This document shows, one piece after another, positions 35,716-44,671 of a stretch of 52,700 nucleotides of DNA. The translations under genes were made by a program, and so were the position numbers. The notes under the pieces were generated by a model that worked only from the letters and a program-made list of their open reading frames with translations, had not been told where the DNA came from and ran no database searches. Source of the DNA: Crocosphaera sp. (lineage in GTDB: Bacteria; Cyanobacteriota; Cyanobacteriia; Cyanobacteriales; Microcystaceae); contig NZ_JASJEB010000028.1 of NCBI RefSeq assembly GCF_030064895.1, positions 1-52,700 of the forward strand. Reading direction: 5' to 3'. The stretch's first letter is position 1; the number at the start of each line of letters is the position of its first letter.

Positions 35716-37488
35716 ATGACATGGTCAACTTACGTTAACAGTTATTGGGATTTTTGGCTTATTTGGGTCTTAGCACCGTGTTTTTTAATTATCTATGGGA
35801 TAAAATTAATTAATTTCAATTCAATTTCTAATCAACTTTATCCATCATCTTCCCCGATAAAGCTGGATCAAAATAAAGGTAATTTGAATAATAAAAACCT
35901 TATTATTTTTCAGATAATATTTCTTTTATTGCTGATTTTCTCATATAGTTTACTGATTCTTTACAAAGAAGATTTTGTTGGTAATGACTATTCTCAAATT
36001 ACCTTATTTTCTTTGAGAGGTAGATTGTTTGGTCTCCCAATTTGGTCCCATGAAGGTCGATTTTTTCCGTTAGGTCATCAAGAATTTAACTTAATTAGTT
36101 TATTCACAAAAACTTCTTTTGGTTATCATTTATTCCCAATTTTTCAAATTATAGTTGTTGTTTTTAGTGTTTTTTACATATTTACAAAAGAAAAAATAAA
36201 TAATAAAGTATTAGTTATTATCCTGATCTTGATGACTCCCAGCTTTGTTCAATCTTATTTTTCTTTAATTATTCCTGAAAGAAACCTTATTTTCTGGCTA
36301 ACACTTTTTATATTATTTATACAAAGATTTGACTCTAAAAAATCTCTTTATAATTTTATTTTCATAGTTACTATATCTCAATTTATTATCTACTATAAAG
36401 AACCTTCATTTTTATTCATCAGTGGATTTGCTCTCAGTCGTTTGCTAATTAAGTTTATCGAGAGGCAACAAACTGTAAAATCAATAAAAAATATTATAAA
36501 TTTTATTCATCAGAATTGGTTAGAAATATCATTATTACTCTTATCCGCTTTATTTGTGCTTCTTTATATAATAACTATTTTACCCAATATAACTTCATCC
36601 TATGTAGAACAGAGAAATGAACTAACAAGATTAATGGTTTTAACAAAATACTTATCTTTTAGCCCATTACTAAGCATTTTCTTATTAACTATAAGTTCAA
36701 GAATAATTTTAGTATCTCAATCAAAGATCAAATTTGATTTATTATGGGATTCCTTAGCAATAGGAGCATTATTTTACTTTTTAGCTTATATTGTGCTTAA
36801 CCTTTACGCCACGTATTATCTAGCACCAGTGGATTTTATCGCTATTTTATATTGTTCTATAATAGCTGATAAATTTTTGAATATCAATAAGTATAATTCT
36901 CTGATTTTATTATTTTTAATAACCCTTTTAAGTTCTTACCAAATATATAATAGCTCCTATATAATAGTTACAAAAAAACTATTTGCAGATGGAAGAATTA
37001 AAGCAGTTGAATTTATTCAAAAGGAATTAAAAGCAGAAAAATATCTCGATTATACTAACTTAGTTTTTCCTGGTAATCGTAATTATGATGTGATGGAATT
37101 TTCTGCTTTTATGAATTATAAAAATATCCCTTTATTTCCTCACAAAAAGTATCCTTCTCAATCTTCTATGTCTAGCTCAATTGCAATGATAAAAATACAA
37201 CAAAAGAATCCAAAAGACAATTGTGTTCCTTATATATCTTATTTAAAGTGTTACTATAGCCCTTCCTTACAGATAAACGATCGCATTGTTATTTTACCTC
37301 AACTACCAAATGGATTATTATCAGAAGATATTCAACAGTTTAAAGATAATTATCAACTAATATATCATTACGATCCTTACTCATCTGATTTGCAATGGAT
37401 GATTAAGATACTAGAATATTTACATCCTCTACCTGATAAATGGTTTGAGCTATATATTTTTAAAGTAGCTGAGAAAAAAGCCAACTGA
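35716..37488 (+). CDS. polytopic membrane protein, possibly GT-C glycosyltransferase-like
   Basis: 590 residues with about 10-12 hydrophobic helices in residues 10-420 and a soluble C-terminal domain of about 170 residues. The acidic first large loop (KEDFVGNDYSQITLFS, about 85-100) resembles the position of the catalytic Asp in GT-C glycosyltransferases, and the overall layout with a C-terminal domain fits that class. No sequence motif is decisive. The gene is strongly AT-rich and Ile/Phe/Lys rich. It stands alone, 158 bp from the divergent SOUL gene. It could equally be an uncharacterised O-antigen-type protein. Confidence 0.6.
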   Translation: MTWSTYVNSYWDFWLIWVLAPCFLIIYGIKLINFNSISNQLYPSSSPIKLDQNKGNLNNKNLIIFQIIFLLLLIFSYSLLILYKEDFVGNDYSQITLFSLRGRLFGLPIWSHEGRFFPLGHQEFNLISLFTKTSFGYHLFPIFQIIVVVFSVFYIFTKEKINNKVLVIILILMTPSFVQSYFSLIIPERNLIFWLTLFILFIQRFDSKKSLYNFIFIVTISQFIIYYKEPSFLFISGFALSRLLIKFIERQQTVKSIKNIINFIHQNWLEISLLLLSALFVLLYIITILPNITSSYVEQRNELTRLMVLTKYLSFSPLLSIFLLTISSRIILVSQSKIKFDLLWDSLAIGALFYFLAYIVLNLYATYYLAPVDFIAILYCSIIADKFLNINKYNSLILLFLITLLSSYQIYNSSYIIVTKKLFADGRIKAVEFIQKELKAEKYLDYTNLVFPGNRNYDVMEFSAFMNYKNIPLFPHKKYPSQSSMSSSIAMIKIQQKNPKDNCVPYISYLKCYYSPSLQINDRIVILPQLPNGLLSEDIQQFKDNYQLIYHYDPYSSDLQWMIKILEYLHPLPDKWFELYIFKVAEKKAN

Positions 37489-37761
37489 ATCTATAGCAAT
37501 CAGCTTTCAGTTGTGAGAACATCAGCTTTCTGGGTACAACAAAGTGTTAAACCCCTACAAGTAAGCATTCCTAGGTACATAATAGTATTATGTCCTTATA
37601 TATTCTCGCTTCTCACATATCATTACTAATTGCTATAGTTCTAAATTTTGCTAATCTATATATTATGTAATTATAGTTTGTTAATTCTCAGATATCATAA
37701 CTTATTACTATAATTTTTATAGCCCATAAGGCTGAGTTCTTATCCACTGAAATCATTAACA

Positions 37762-39012
37762 ATGAAGATTAAAAATTGGTTCTTAAATATCCTCTTAATC
37801 AGTCTATTACTAATCAACGGTTGTGCTAGTAATGAAATCGAAACTTTTCAGACTACAAAAACACCTCTAAAAGGAGAAATTTTAGTTTGGGCAGAAGTTC
37901 CTATAGGACTAACAGAAAAACAAAGTGCTTATTATCAAGAAATTGTTAATGATGCCACAATCCAGTTTGATAAACTCAATCCTGATGTGACACTATCCCT
38001 GAAATTTGTTTTACCTGATGAAAATTTATCAAACTTTAGCCGAGAGATTGCCAGAGGTGCCGGTCCAGATGTTTTTGCCGTTTCTTTAACCAACAATAAA
38101 ATTGCCTCACTGATTCGTTTAGGGTACTTAGACAGTATCAATGAAGACGATGTTGACTTATCCCAGTTTCGACCAGAAACCCTGGAACAAGTTCGCTATA
38201 ACGATAAACTGTATGCCATTCCTGTCCGTTTAGCAACCCAAGTGCTTTGTTACAACAAAAAGAAGGTCAAACAAACCCCCAAACCCAAAACGTTAGATGA
38301 GTTAATTCTACAAGCGCGTCGGGGTTATTCGGTGGGAATGCAATCTAATTTTCGTGCTACCATTTGGGGAACTGGGGCTTTTGGAGGAAAATTATTAGAT
38401 CAGTCGGGGCGCGTTATTTTAGGGGATAATCAAGGTTGGATAGAGTGGATGAAATGGCTGAAAAATGCTCAGAATGAACCTAACTTTTATCTCATTGAGG
38501 ATGTGGAAACCCTACAAGAAGCGTTTATCCAAGGTCGGTTAACCTATATGCCTTGTTCATCCGGTTGGATACCTTTGCTCAGCGAAGCATTAGGAAGCAA
38601 GAATTTAGGGGTTGCTTTATTACCTGGTCGAAAAAATCAACCGGCTACTCCTCCTTTATGGACAGTTGGTTTTATTTTTAATCGTGCTTCTAGTGAAAAT
38701 CAACATCAATTATCCTTAAAATTTGCCCAGTTTTCTACCAATGCTCAATATCAACAGCAATTACAGGTTAAAGCAGCCTTTCTCATTCCTGTCAATAAAA
38801 ATTCTAAGGTTGATGCTAGTTTATTTCCCAAGCAAGCGGTATTATTTGAACAATCTAAAAATGGGATTATTGTCTCTTTAGATCAACTGGAGAAAAATAA
38901 AGCTATCTTTGAATATGGTGATCTTCTTTATCACGAAGTTATGGCTGGAGAAATGACACCAGAAAAAGCTGCTTCAAAAATAAAACAAGCGGTTAATAAT
39001 CAATTTAATTAA
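37762..39012 (+). CDS. extracellular solute-binding lipoprotein (ABC sugar-type)
   Basis: 416-residue periplasmic binding lipoprotein of the family-1 (maltose/glycerol-phosphate type) solute-binding proteins. The lipobox LLLINGC gives lipidated Cys21. The mature part has two lobes: GEILVWAEVP (strand 1), IARGAGPDVFAVSLTNN, YAIPVRLATQVLCYNKKKVK, AFIQGRLTYMPCSSGWIPLL (ligand-region) and LWTVGFIFNRASS. No ABC permease or ATPase gene is adjacent. Instead an MscS channel starts 18 bp after its stop, so both are on one transcript. The ligand cannot be predicted. Confidence 0.9.
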   Translation: MKIKNWFLNILLISLLLINGCASNEIETFQTTKTPLKGEILVWAEVPIGLTEKQSAYYQEIVNDATIQFDKLNPDVTLSLKFVLPDENLSNFSREIARGAGPDVFAVSLTNNKIASLIRLGYLDSINEDDVDLSQFRPETLEQVRYNDKLYAIPVRLATQVLCYNKKKVKQTPKPKTLDELILQARRGYSVGMQSNFRATIWGTGAFGGKLLDQSGRVILGDNQGWIEWMKWLKNAQNEPNFYLIEDVETLQEAFIQGRLTYMPCSSGWIPLLSEALGSKNLGVALLPGRKNQPATPPLWTVGFIFNRASSENQHQLSLKFAQFSTNAQYQQQLQVKAAFLIPVNKNSKVDASLFPKQAVLFEQSKNGIIVSLDQLEKNKAIFEYGDLLYHEVMAGEMTPEKAASKIKQAVNNQFN

Positions 39013-39030
39013 AAATTGTGAGGAGTATTG

Positions 39031-40395
39031 ATGAATCAAAAAATTGTACTTGCTCCCAGTGTTTTTTGGGAAGAATGGTTAAAAACTATGATTATTTTAC
39101 AACGTCCTGCTGTTCAACTTCAACTGTTTACGATTGCTGTATCTCTTATTGTTATGTTTCTCATTTCACAATGGATATGGGGTAAATTTAAACAGCGATT
39201 TCCTGATATCAGTCAATTTGAAGAAAAAAATGAAGAACGATATTATCAGCAGTGCTGTGCGGCTTTATTTTGCTATCTTACATTTCCAATTTTAAGTTTA
39301 ATTACTATTGGTTTACTACGATTAATATTCTTACAGCAAGGCTTATTTGCTGGTTATTTAACTGATACAATTAATCTTTTATGGCTCTATATTTTTTATC
39401 GTGTATTTTTAGTTTGCCTTTATGCTTCGTTGAGCCATAAAAGAGTTGAACACTATCATTATCGCTTTTTTGCTCCCTTGTTTTCTACCTTTATTGTTTT
39501 ACACATTATCAATATTTTTACTGATTTTGATACCATATTTCGTGTTTCCTTTTTCCAATTATTTGATCAGTCTGTAACCTTGGGAGATATTGTTGTCACC
39601 GTGGGTGGACTGTATTTTTGGATCACAGGATGCTCTCTCTTTGAAAAGGTATTAATTTATCTTTTTTCTAAAGAGATACGAACAGATCAAAGGGCTGTGC
39701 AATCAATTTCTCTGATTCTTCGTTACTTTTTAATTGGCTTAGGAATTACCCTAATTTTTGGTTACGTTGGTATTAGTCCCACTGCCTTAGCTGCCATTAC
39801 AGGAGGTTTATCTGTGGGTATTGGTTTCGGTTTAAAAGAAGTTATTAGTAACTTTATTAGTGGTTTATTTTTATTATTTGAAGGTGCATTAAAACCCGAT
39901 GATGTCATTAGTATTAATAACGAGATGAGTCAGGTTAAAAAATTTGGTATTCGGGCAACAACTGTACAAGTAATTAGAGATAATTCCGAAAAAATTATTC
40001 CTAACCAGACCTTTTTTACACAAGAAGTAACCACTTTTACGGGGAGTGATCCATTAGTCTATCGTTCTGTTGTTGTCGGGGCAAACTATGATTGTGATCC
40101 ACAAGAAGTTATCAAAGTGTTACTAGAGGTTGCTGATAACAATCCCAATATTTTAGACTATCCTAGACCTGTTGCTTTTGCCCTTAATTTTGGCGATTCT
40201 AGTATTGATTTTGAACTAAAATATTGGTTGGATAATCCATTAATTGGTAAACGAGTAACCAGTAGTTTAATTTGCGATATCTGGAAAGCATTTAAAAAGA
40301 ATAGTATTGAAATTCCTTATCCTCAAAGAGATTTACATATTATTAATGGTCTTGAAAATAACAATCATCAAGAAATTAATATCGCAAAATTGTGA
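39031..40395 (+). CDS. MscS-family mechanosensitive channel
   Basis: 454 residues from the ATG at 39031, which is 7 nt after GAGGAG; an overlapping TTG is less likely. About five N-terminal membrane helices (30-240) precede the pore helix and beta domain: ALAAITGGLSVGIGFGLKEV and ISNFISGLFLLFEGALKPDD (about 258-292), then the cytoplasmic MscS cage (VVGANYDCDPQEVIKVLLEV, FELKYWLDNP). It likely opens under membrane tension. The extra N-terminal helices exceed the three of E. coli MscS. It forms an operon with the solute-binding lipoprotein, an unusual pairing. Confidence 0.93.
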   Translation: MNQKIVLAPSVFWEEWLKTMIILQRPAVQLQLFTIAVSLIVMFLISQWIWGKFKQRFPDISQFEEKNEERYYQQCCAALFCYLTFPILSLITIGLLRLIFLQQGLFAGYLTDTINLLWLYIFYRVFLVCLYASLSHKRVEHYHYRFFAPLFSTFIVLHIINIFTDFDTIFRVSFFQLFDQSVTLGDIVVTVGGLYFWITGCSLFEKVLIYLFSKEIRTDQRAVQSISLILRYFLIGLGITLIFGYVGISPTALAAITGGLSVGIGFGLKEVISNFISGLFLLFEGALKPDDVISINNEMSQVKKFGIRATTVQVIRDNSEKIIPNQTFFTQEVTTFTGSDPLVYRSVVVGANYDCDPQEVIKVLLEVADNNPNILDYPRPVAFALNFGDSSIDFELKYWLDNPLIGKRVTSSLICDIWKAFKKNSIEIPYPQRDLHIINGLENNNHQEINIAKL

Positions 40396-40527
40396 TCAAG
40401 AACAACAAAATTGAGTACCTAGATCACTGCATAATATAAATTATTTGCTGATATAACCCCTGTGTTATAGTAGGGATTGTACGGTTGCTATTTGCTATTT
40501 TTGCTGGTACTTAAGGATATTTATATC

Positions 40528-41577
40528 ATGTTAGGTTTTAAAAAAATTATTCTTTCTTCTCGTGTTGTTCAATTTTTATTCGGTTTATTATTATTTGTTT
40601 TATTAAGCGAAACTTGGTTAAATCATACATCTTTAAATGCAACCACAACCTTTACAGAATTATGTTTAAATCAAGAAAGACTGTCAGAAGAAGTGCAATA
40701 CACAGTATCAATTTTATTAGAAAAAGTTAAAAATACTGACTGTGAAATAGCAGGCCGTAATCTATCACAATTAGATCAATTAGATTTATCAGCTACACAA
40801 ATTAAAGACTTAACCCCATTATCTTCATTTCAAAACCTCTCTGAACTATACATAGCTGATAATCAAATAGTAGATATTACTCCCCTTTCATCATTAAAAA
40901 GAATTGAAAAATTAGAATTATCTAATAATAGTATTAGTGATCTTAGTCCTCTAGCTAATATGAAAAAATTAGAAACATTCTGGATGTGGAATAATCAAGT
41001 AAGTAGTCTGAAACCTCTAGCCAAATTAAATAATATTACCCATCTTTATCTTCCTAATAATAATATTGTTAATCTTCGTCCCATTGCTTTCTCAAAAAAC
41101 CTAGAAGTTATTATATTTGATAATAATAGAATTTCTGATATTTCTCCTTTATCTCGTCTAAATAAGTTAATAGGTATATCTCTAATAAAAAATAAAGTTG
41201 AAGATATCAGTAGCTTAGAAAATCTACAAAACTTGAAAACTTTTCTTGCTGCTGATAATCGCATTAACGATCTAAGTCCTTTACACAAATTATCAAAATT
41301 AAATTTATTAATTCTCGACAATAATTTACTCGAGGATATTAGTCCCTTATCTAACCTTTTTGATTTAGAGAAAATTTATTTATCTCATAATAATATTGTC
41401 GATATTACTCCTTTATCTTTTCTCCCTAAATTATCCTATATTCAACTCAGGGATAACCAAATAAAAGATCCTTCCTCACTCCATTTGTTAACCCAAGTAA
41501 CCCATCTCAATATTGCCAATAATCCACTTAATAACTTAAATTGTCCCGTTGAACCCGATTCAATTTGTAAATTTTAA
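40528..41577 (+). CDS. internalin-type leucine-rich repeat protein, exported
   Basis: 349 residues from the ATG at 40528; a TTG 51 bp upstream is a less likely start. An N-terminal hydrophobic segment (about 10-28, VVQFLFGLLLFVLL) suggests a signal peptide or anchor. A short helical cap follows (about 40-70), then twelve consecutive 22-residue repeats (from about 75 to 335) of the type LxxLxLxxNxIxDISPLxxLxx, the SDS22/internalin class, and a Cys-containing C-cap (NLNCPVEPDSIC). Such curved surfaces bind other proteins; the partner is unknown. It lies 132 bp after the MscS gene and ends at a hairpin terminator. Confidence 0.92.
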   Translation: MLGFKKIILSSRVVQFLFGLLLFVLLSETWLNHTSLNATTTFTELCLNQERLSEEVQYTVSILLEKVKNTDCEIAGRNLSQLDQLDLSATQIKDLTPLSSFQNLSELYIADNQIVDITPLSSLKRIEKLELSNNSISDLSPLANMKKLETFWMWNNQVSSLKPLAKLNNITHLYLPNNNIVNLRPIAFSKNLEVIIFDNNRISDISPLSRLNKLIGISLIKNKVEDISSLENLQNLKTFLAADNRINDLSPLHKLSKLNLLILDNNLLEDISPLSNLFDLEKIYLSHNNIVDITPLSFLPKLSYIQLRDNQIKDPSSLHLLTQVTHLNIANNPLNNLNCPVEPDSICKF

Positions 41578-41582
41578 ATAAG

Positions 41583-41607
41583 ACCCCGTCCTTAAAGACG
41601 GGGTTTA
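41583..41607. terminator. bidirectional terminator between LRR and DUF1269 genes
   Basis: An 8-bp GC-rich stem ACCCCGTC/GACGGGGT (41583-41590 with 41597-41604) with loop CTTAAA starts 5 bp after the LRR stop codon and is followed by TTAAAT. It is placed between convergent genes and can serve both. Confidence 0.75.
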
Positions 41608-41628
41608 AATTAGAAATTAACTCAAATA

Positions 41629-42141
41629 CTAAGCAGTAATTTCTTCTGGTTTAATTCCTCTATTATCGAGAACCTCTTGTAATTGATTTTCATCATCTTT
41701 ACTCAGTGAAGTTCTTAACACTTTGCCCCCAAAAGGTGCAATTTCTTGAAGAACTTTATCTGGAGTTACTTTTCTAATTAAAACAAACAAAGCAGAAGTA
41801 CCCGGAGTTAGGGTTTCTCCCAACTCTTTCATAAAATCATCATCAACCCCAATATCACTAATAGCACCACTTAAAGCACCACTAGCTGCCCCCACAGCAA
41901 CACCGGCGATAGGGCAAAGAAATAAAGTCCCGATTAAAAGTCCCCAAAAACTACCACTAGCAGCACCAGCAGCAGTTAAATTAATAGCTTGGTTGAGTTT
42001 AACTTTACCCTCAGCATTTTTGATAACAATGGCAGCATCTTCGAGTTCAATGAGATGCTGTTTTTGCATTTTAGCTAAGGTAAGACGCACTTCTTCGGCT
42101 TTAAATTCATCGTCGTAAGCGATCGCAATTAATTCACTCAT
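41629..42141 (-). CDS. DUF1269 family membrane protein
   Basis: 170 residues. An N-terminal soluble alpha/beta part (LIAIAYDDEFKAEEVRLTL, about 3-22, then IELEDAAIVIKNAEGKVKL) precedes a Gly/Ala-rich membrane hairpin (about 58-95, with repeats of GAASG) and a C-terminal segment (ALFVLIRKVTPDKVLQEI ... GKVLRTSLS). This matches the DUF1269 family of unknown function, often stress related. Monocistronic. Confident on family only. Confidence 0.92.
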   Translation of the reverse strand: MSELIAIAYDDEFKAEEVRLTLAKMQKQHLIELEDAAIVIKNAEGKVKLNQAINLTAAGAASGSFWGLLIGTLFLCPIAGVAVGAASGALSGAISDIGVDDDFMKELGETLTPGTSALFVLIRKVTPDKVLQEIAPFGGKVLRTSLSKDDENQLQEVLDNRGIKPEEITA

Positions 42142-42254
42142 AATTCATAACACCTCGGCGTTAACTGCTAGGTTAGACTTCTCGCGACATTTAATTAACT
42201 GTAGCAAAGAGTGGTTAGTCCTTAAGTTAAGAAAAATATAACATCCCTTCGGTA

Positions 42255-42347
42255 GTGTGGGGAGACTGGGAGACTGGGAGACTGGGAGTGTGGGGAGATG
42301 GGGGAGTTTGGGGAGATTAAAAAACCGATAACTGATAACTGATAACT
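42255..42347. repeat. G-rich and AACTGAT tandem repeats
   Basis: GGGAGACT units repeat three to four times (42255-42290) and lead into a purine-only, GGGGAGATGGGGGAG-like stretch, then CGATAACTGATAACTGATAAC (42326-42347). They lie in the 277-bp gap between divergent DUF1269 and TPR genes. The purine-rich strand could form unusual DNA structures, but no gene is present. Confidence 0.75.
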
Positions 42348-42418
42348 ACCACGAAAGGTATCTTTTTCCACTACACTAGGAAAGATGGATAATATTAAAC
42401 AAATTTAGAGAACAAACT

Positions 42419-43318
42419 GTGTTTAAAGGTAATTGGTTACTTTCTTTATTGGTGAGTGTGGGAGTTTGGCAGTTTAGTGTTCCTGTGATGGCACAAATGC
42501 TTCTACCTTATAGCCCTCAACTCAATAGCGAACAACTGGAACAACAAGGCTTAGAAGTGGCTCAAGAAGCAGCCCAACTTATTCGCTTTCAACAACATGA
42601 TTTAGCTTTATCACGGGCAAAACTAGCTGCTCAGTTAGCTCCTAATCAATATCAACCTTGGTTTATTTTAGGAACTTTATATATCATTAAACAGGAGTTA
42701 GAACCTGGGGTTGAGGCTTTGGAAAAAGCGTTGATTCTAGAACCAGAAGAAGTCGGTATTAAATTTACCTTGGGTAATGCCTATTTTCAACAAGGAAAGT
42801 ATCAACAAGCAGCTAAGGAATTAGAAGAAGGATTAGAAATTAAACCCGATGTTCCTTCTGCTAAGTTTGACTTAGGAAATGCTTATTTTAAATTAGAACG
42901 TATGGCAGAAGCTATCGCTGTTTATCAAAAAGCTATTGATCAACAAGCAGAGTTTTGGCCGGCGGTGAATAATATTGGTTTAATTAAATATGAACAAGGC
43001 AATATTTCCTCAGCGATCGAGCATTGGCAAAAAGCCCTAGAAATTGATGAAGAACAAGCAGAACCTATACTTGCTTTAGGGGTTGCTTTATATGTTCAAG
43101 GAAAAAAAGAAGAGGGTATTAAACTAGGAGAAACAGCCCTGCAATTAGATAGTAGTTATGGAGAAATACAACACCTTATAGACAATCTTTGGGGAGAAAA
43201 GTTAGTCAAAGATACACAGACTTTCTTTGCTACCCCTCAAATGCAAGCTGTTCTTACTAAACTAGAAATAGACTCTTCTAGTATGGCAGAAGATCAGCAA
43301 CAAACAAGAGATAATTAA
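42419..43318 (+). CDS. TPR-repeat protein, exported
   Basis: 299 residues from a GTG codon; no better ATG precedes the signal peptide (about 1-26, WLLSLLVSVGVWQFSVPVMAQ). About six 34-residue tetratricopeptide repeats follow (about 52-250), for example AKLAAQLAPNQYQPWFILGT, GNAYFQQGKYQQAAKELEEG, GNAYFKLERMAEAIAVYQKA. The protein is probably a periplasmic or membrane-bound scaffold. Its stop is only 2 bp from the stop of the convergent response regulator gene, so transcripts must overlap. Confidence 0.88.
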   Translation: MFKGNWLLSLLVSVGVWQFSVPVMAQMLLPYSPQLNSEQLEQQGLEVAQEAAQLIRFQQHDLALSRAKLAAQLAPNQYQPWFILGTLYIIKQELEPGVEALEKALILEPEEVGIKFTLGNAYFQQGKYQQAAKELEEGLEIKPDVPSAKFDLGNAYFKLERMAEAIAVYQKAIDQQAEFWPAVNNIGLIKYEQGNISSAIEHWQKALEIDEEQAEPILALGVALYVQGKKEEGIKLGETALQLDSSYGEIQHLIDNLWGEKLVKDTQTFFATPQMQAVLTKLEIDSSSMAEDQQQTRDN

Positions 43319-43320
43319 CT

Positions 43321-43728
43321 TTAATTTTTCTGATGGTTACTGATAGTAGTTAAAACCTGATTAACAAATTTTTCATGATCTACAACTGGTTTAGAAATGT
43401 AACCATCAGCTCCACTTTTTTCTAGGAAGTGTTCGCGATCACCTTCCATAGCGTGGGCCGTGACTAAAATAACGGGTAAATTAGCCGTTTTTGGGTCATT
43501 TTTGAGGAATTGAGTTATTTTGATGCCATCAACCGCTTCTCCTTGATATACACTATGGGAGAGAGAAACATCCATGAGAATAATATCAACTTCTCCCTGT
43601 TGAGCAATTTTCATGACTTCGTCTACGTCTTCTGTCCCTTTGACGGTTAAACCCCCTCGTTTAGTAAGAATTTTCGAGAAGACACGGAGATTAATGGGAT
43701 CATCTTCTACAATCAAAACTGTTGCCAT
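43321..43728 (-). CDS. single-domain response regulator (CheY/DivK-like)
   Basis: 135-residue receiver domain without an output domain. The acidic pocket Glu8-Asp9-Asp10 is in LIVEDDPINLRV, the phosphoacceptor Asp53 in IILMDVSLS, Thr90 in VILVTAHA and Lys113 in YISKPV. An insertion of several residues (HSVYQGEAVDG) follows the phosphorylation site, as in some DivK-like proteins. It would pass phosphate between, or signal to, partner histidine kinases that are not in this window. Convergent with the TPR gene, 2 bp between stops. Confidence 0.95.
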   Translation of the reverse strand: MATVLIVEDDPINLRVFSKILTKRGGLTVKGTEDVDEVMKIAQQGEVDIILMDVSLSHSVYQGEAVDGIKITQFLKNDPKTANLPVILVTAHAMEGDREHFLEKSGADGYISKPVVDHEKFVNQVLTTISNHQKN

Positions 43729-43831
43729 AGGTATTTATTTAACCTCTTGTTATTATTATTAGTTACGAAAAACTCTCATTTTCATACCTATTTTACCCTG
43801 ATTAGTTCCCAAACATAACAATATTAATTAA

Positions 43832-44671
43832 TTATCCATCATTCATTGCTAAAAAACCTTTAATTTTTTCATTAAAAGGGTTTGGTTCGACTAAAAAAGC
43901 CCAATGATTTCCAGGTACTTCGGCAATTTCTAACTGTCTTAAATAGGTTTTATAGGGTTTAAGTTGCCAAGCGGTTCGATTCAGTCCTTTTTCTGGTTTA
44001 ACGAATAAGGTGGGAATATTAATATCTTGGGTGAGTCCTGCATATTTCATTACTTCTTCAAAAATTTCATCCCTCGCTTGTTTAATAAATTTACTGCCCC
44101 ATTTTCCGTCTTCTTTTTCTTCCATCCCTAACTTAAATACTTGTTCTTGTAAGGAACTCCATCCTTGATATTGTTTCAACCCACGGGCTAAGTTTTCTGC
44201 TTCTTCGTAGCTATTAAATGGTCCAATTACTTTTAAAAAAGGTAAGGTTTTGTAGAGAATGGGAAAAGTTAGTTTAAACCATCCTGGCATTTTATCGATA
44301 AAAAATGGATCAATTAATACTAAATCTTTGAATCTTTCTGGTTGCTGCGTTGCCCAAATAGCTGCTAGTTTTGCTGACCAAGAGTGGGATACAATATGAG
44401 CAGATTTCCAGCCCAAGTGATCCATAAATTCGTTTAAATCAGTGATATAATCTGTGAATTTATAACCGTTTTCTGGTTTACTACTGTCTCCATGTCCTCG
44501 TAGATCCGGGGCAATAATATGATAATCTTGGGCTAAATAATCCCCTAAATTTGACCAAACAAGAGCATGATCAACCAACCCATGTAATAACAATAAAGGT
44601 TCTGTGCCTTGATTCCATTCTAAATAGGACAATTCTACTGTTGATAATTTAATACTTTTTCGTTCAAGCAT
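43832..44671 (-). CDS. alpha/beta hydrolase
   Basis: 279 residues with the alpha/beta hydrolase fold: oxyanion motif LLLLHGLVDHALVW, DLRGHGDSSKP, nucleophile elbow IVSHSWSAKLA with Ser97, a cap region (about 135-200, AENLARGLKQYQGW), and catalytic His in PGNHWAFLVEP. The elbow is SHSWS rather than the usual GxSxG, but small residues around Ser97 allow the turn. Substrate unknown (ester or epoxide). Its start is immediately next to the stop of the inositol-phosphatase-like gene, so they are translationally coupled. Confidence 0.9.
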   Translation of the reverse strand: MLERKSIKLSTVELSYLEWNQGTEPLLLLHGLVDHALVWSNLGDYLAQDYHIIAPDLRGHGDSSKPENGYKFTDYITDLNEFMDHLGWKSAHIVSHSWSAKLAAIWATQQPERFKDLVLIDPFFIDKMPGWFKLTFPILYKTLPFLKVIGPFNSYEEAENLARGLKQYQGWSSLQEQVFKLGMEEKEDGKWGSKFIKQARDEIFEEVMKYAGLTQDINIPTLFVKPEKGLNRTAWQLKPYKTYLRQLEIAEVPGNHWAFLVEPNPFNEKIKGFLAMNDG

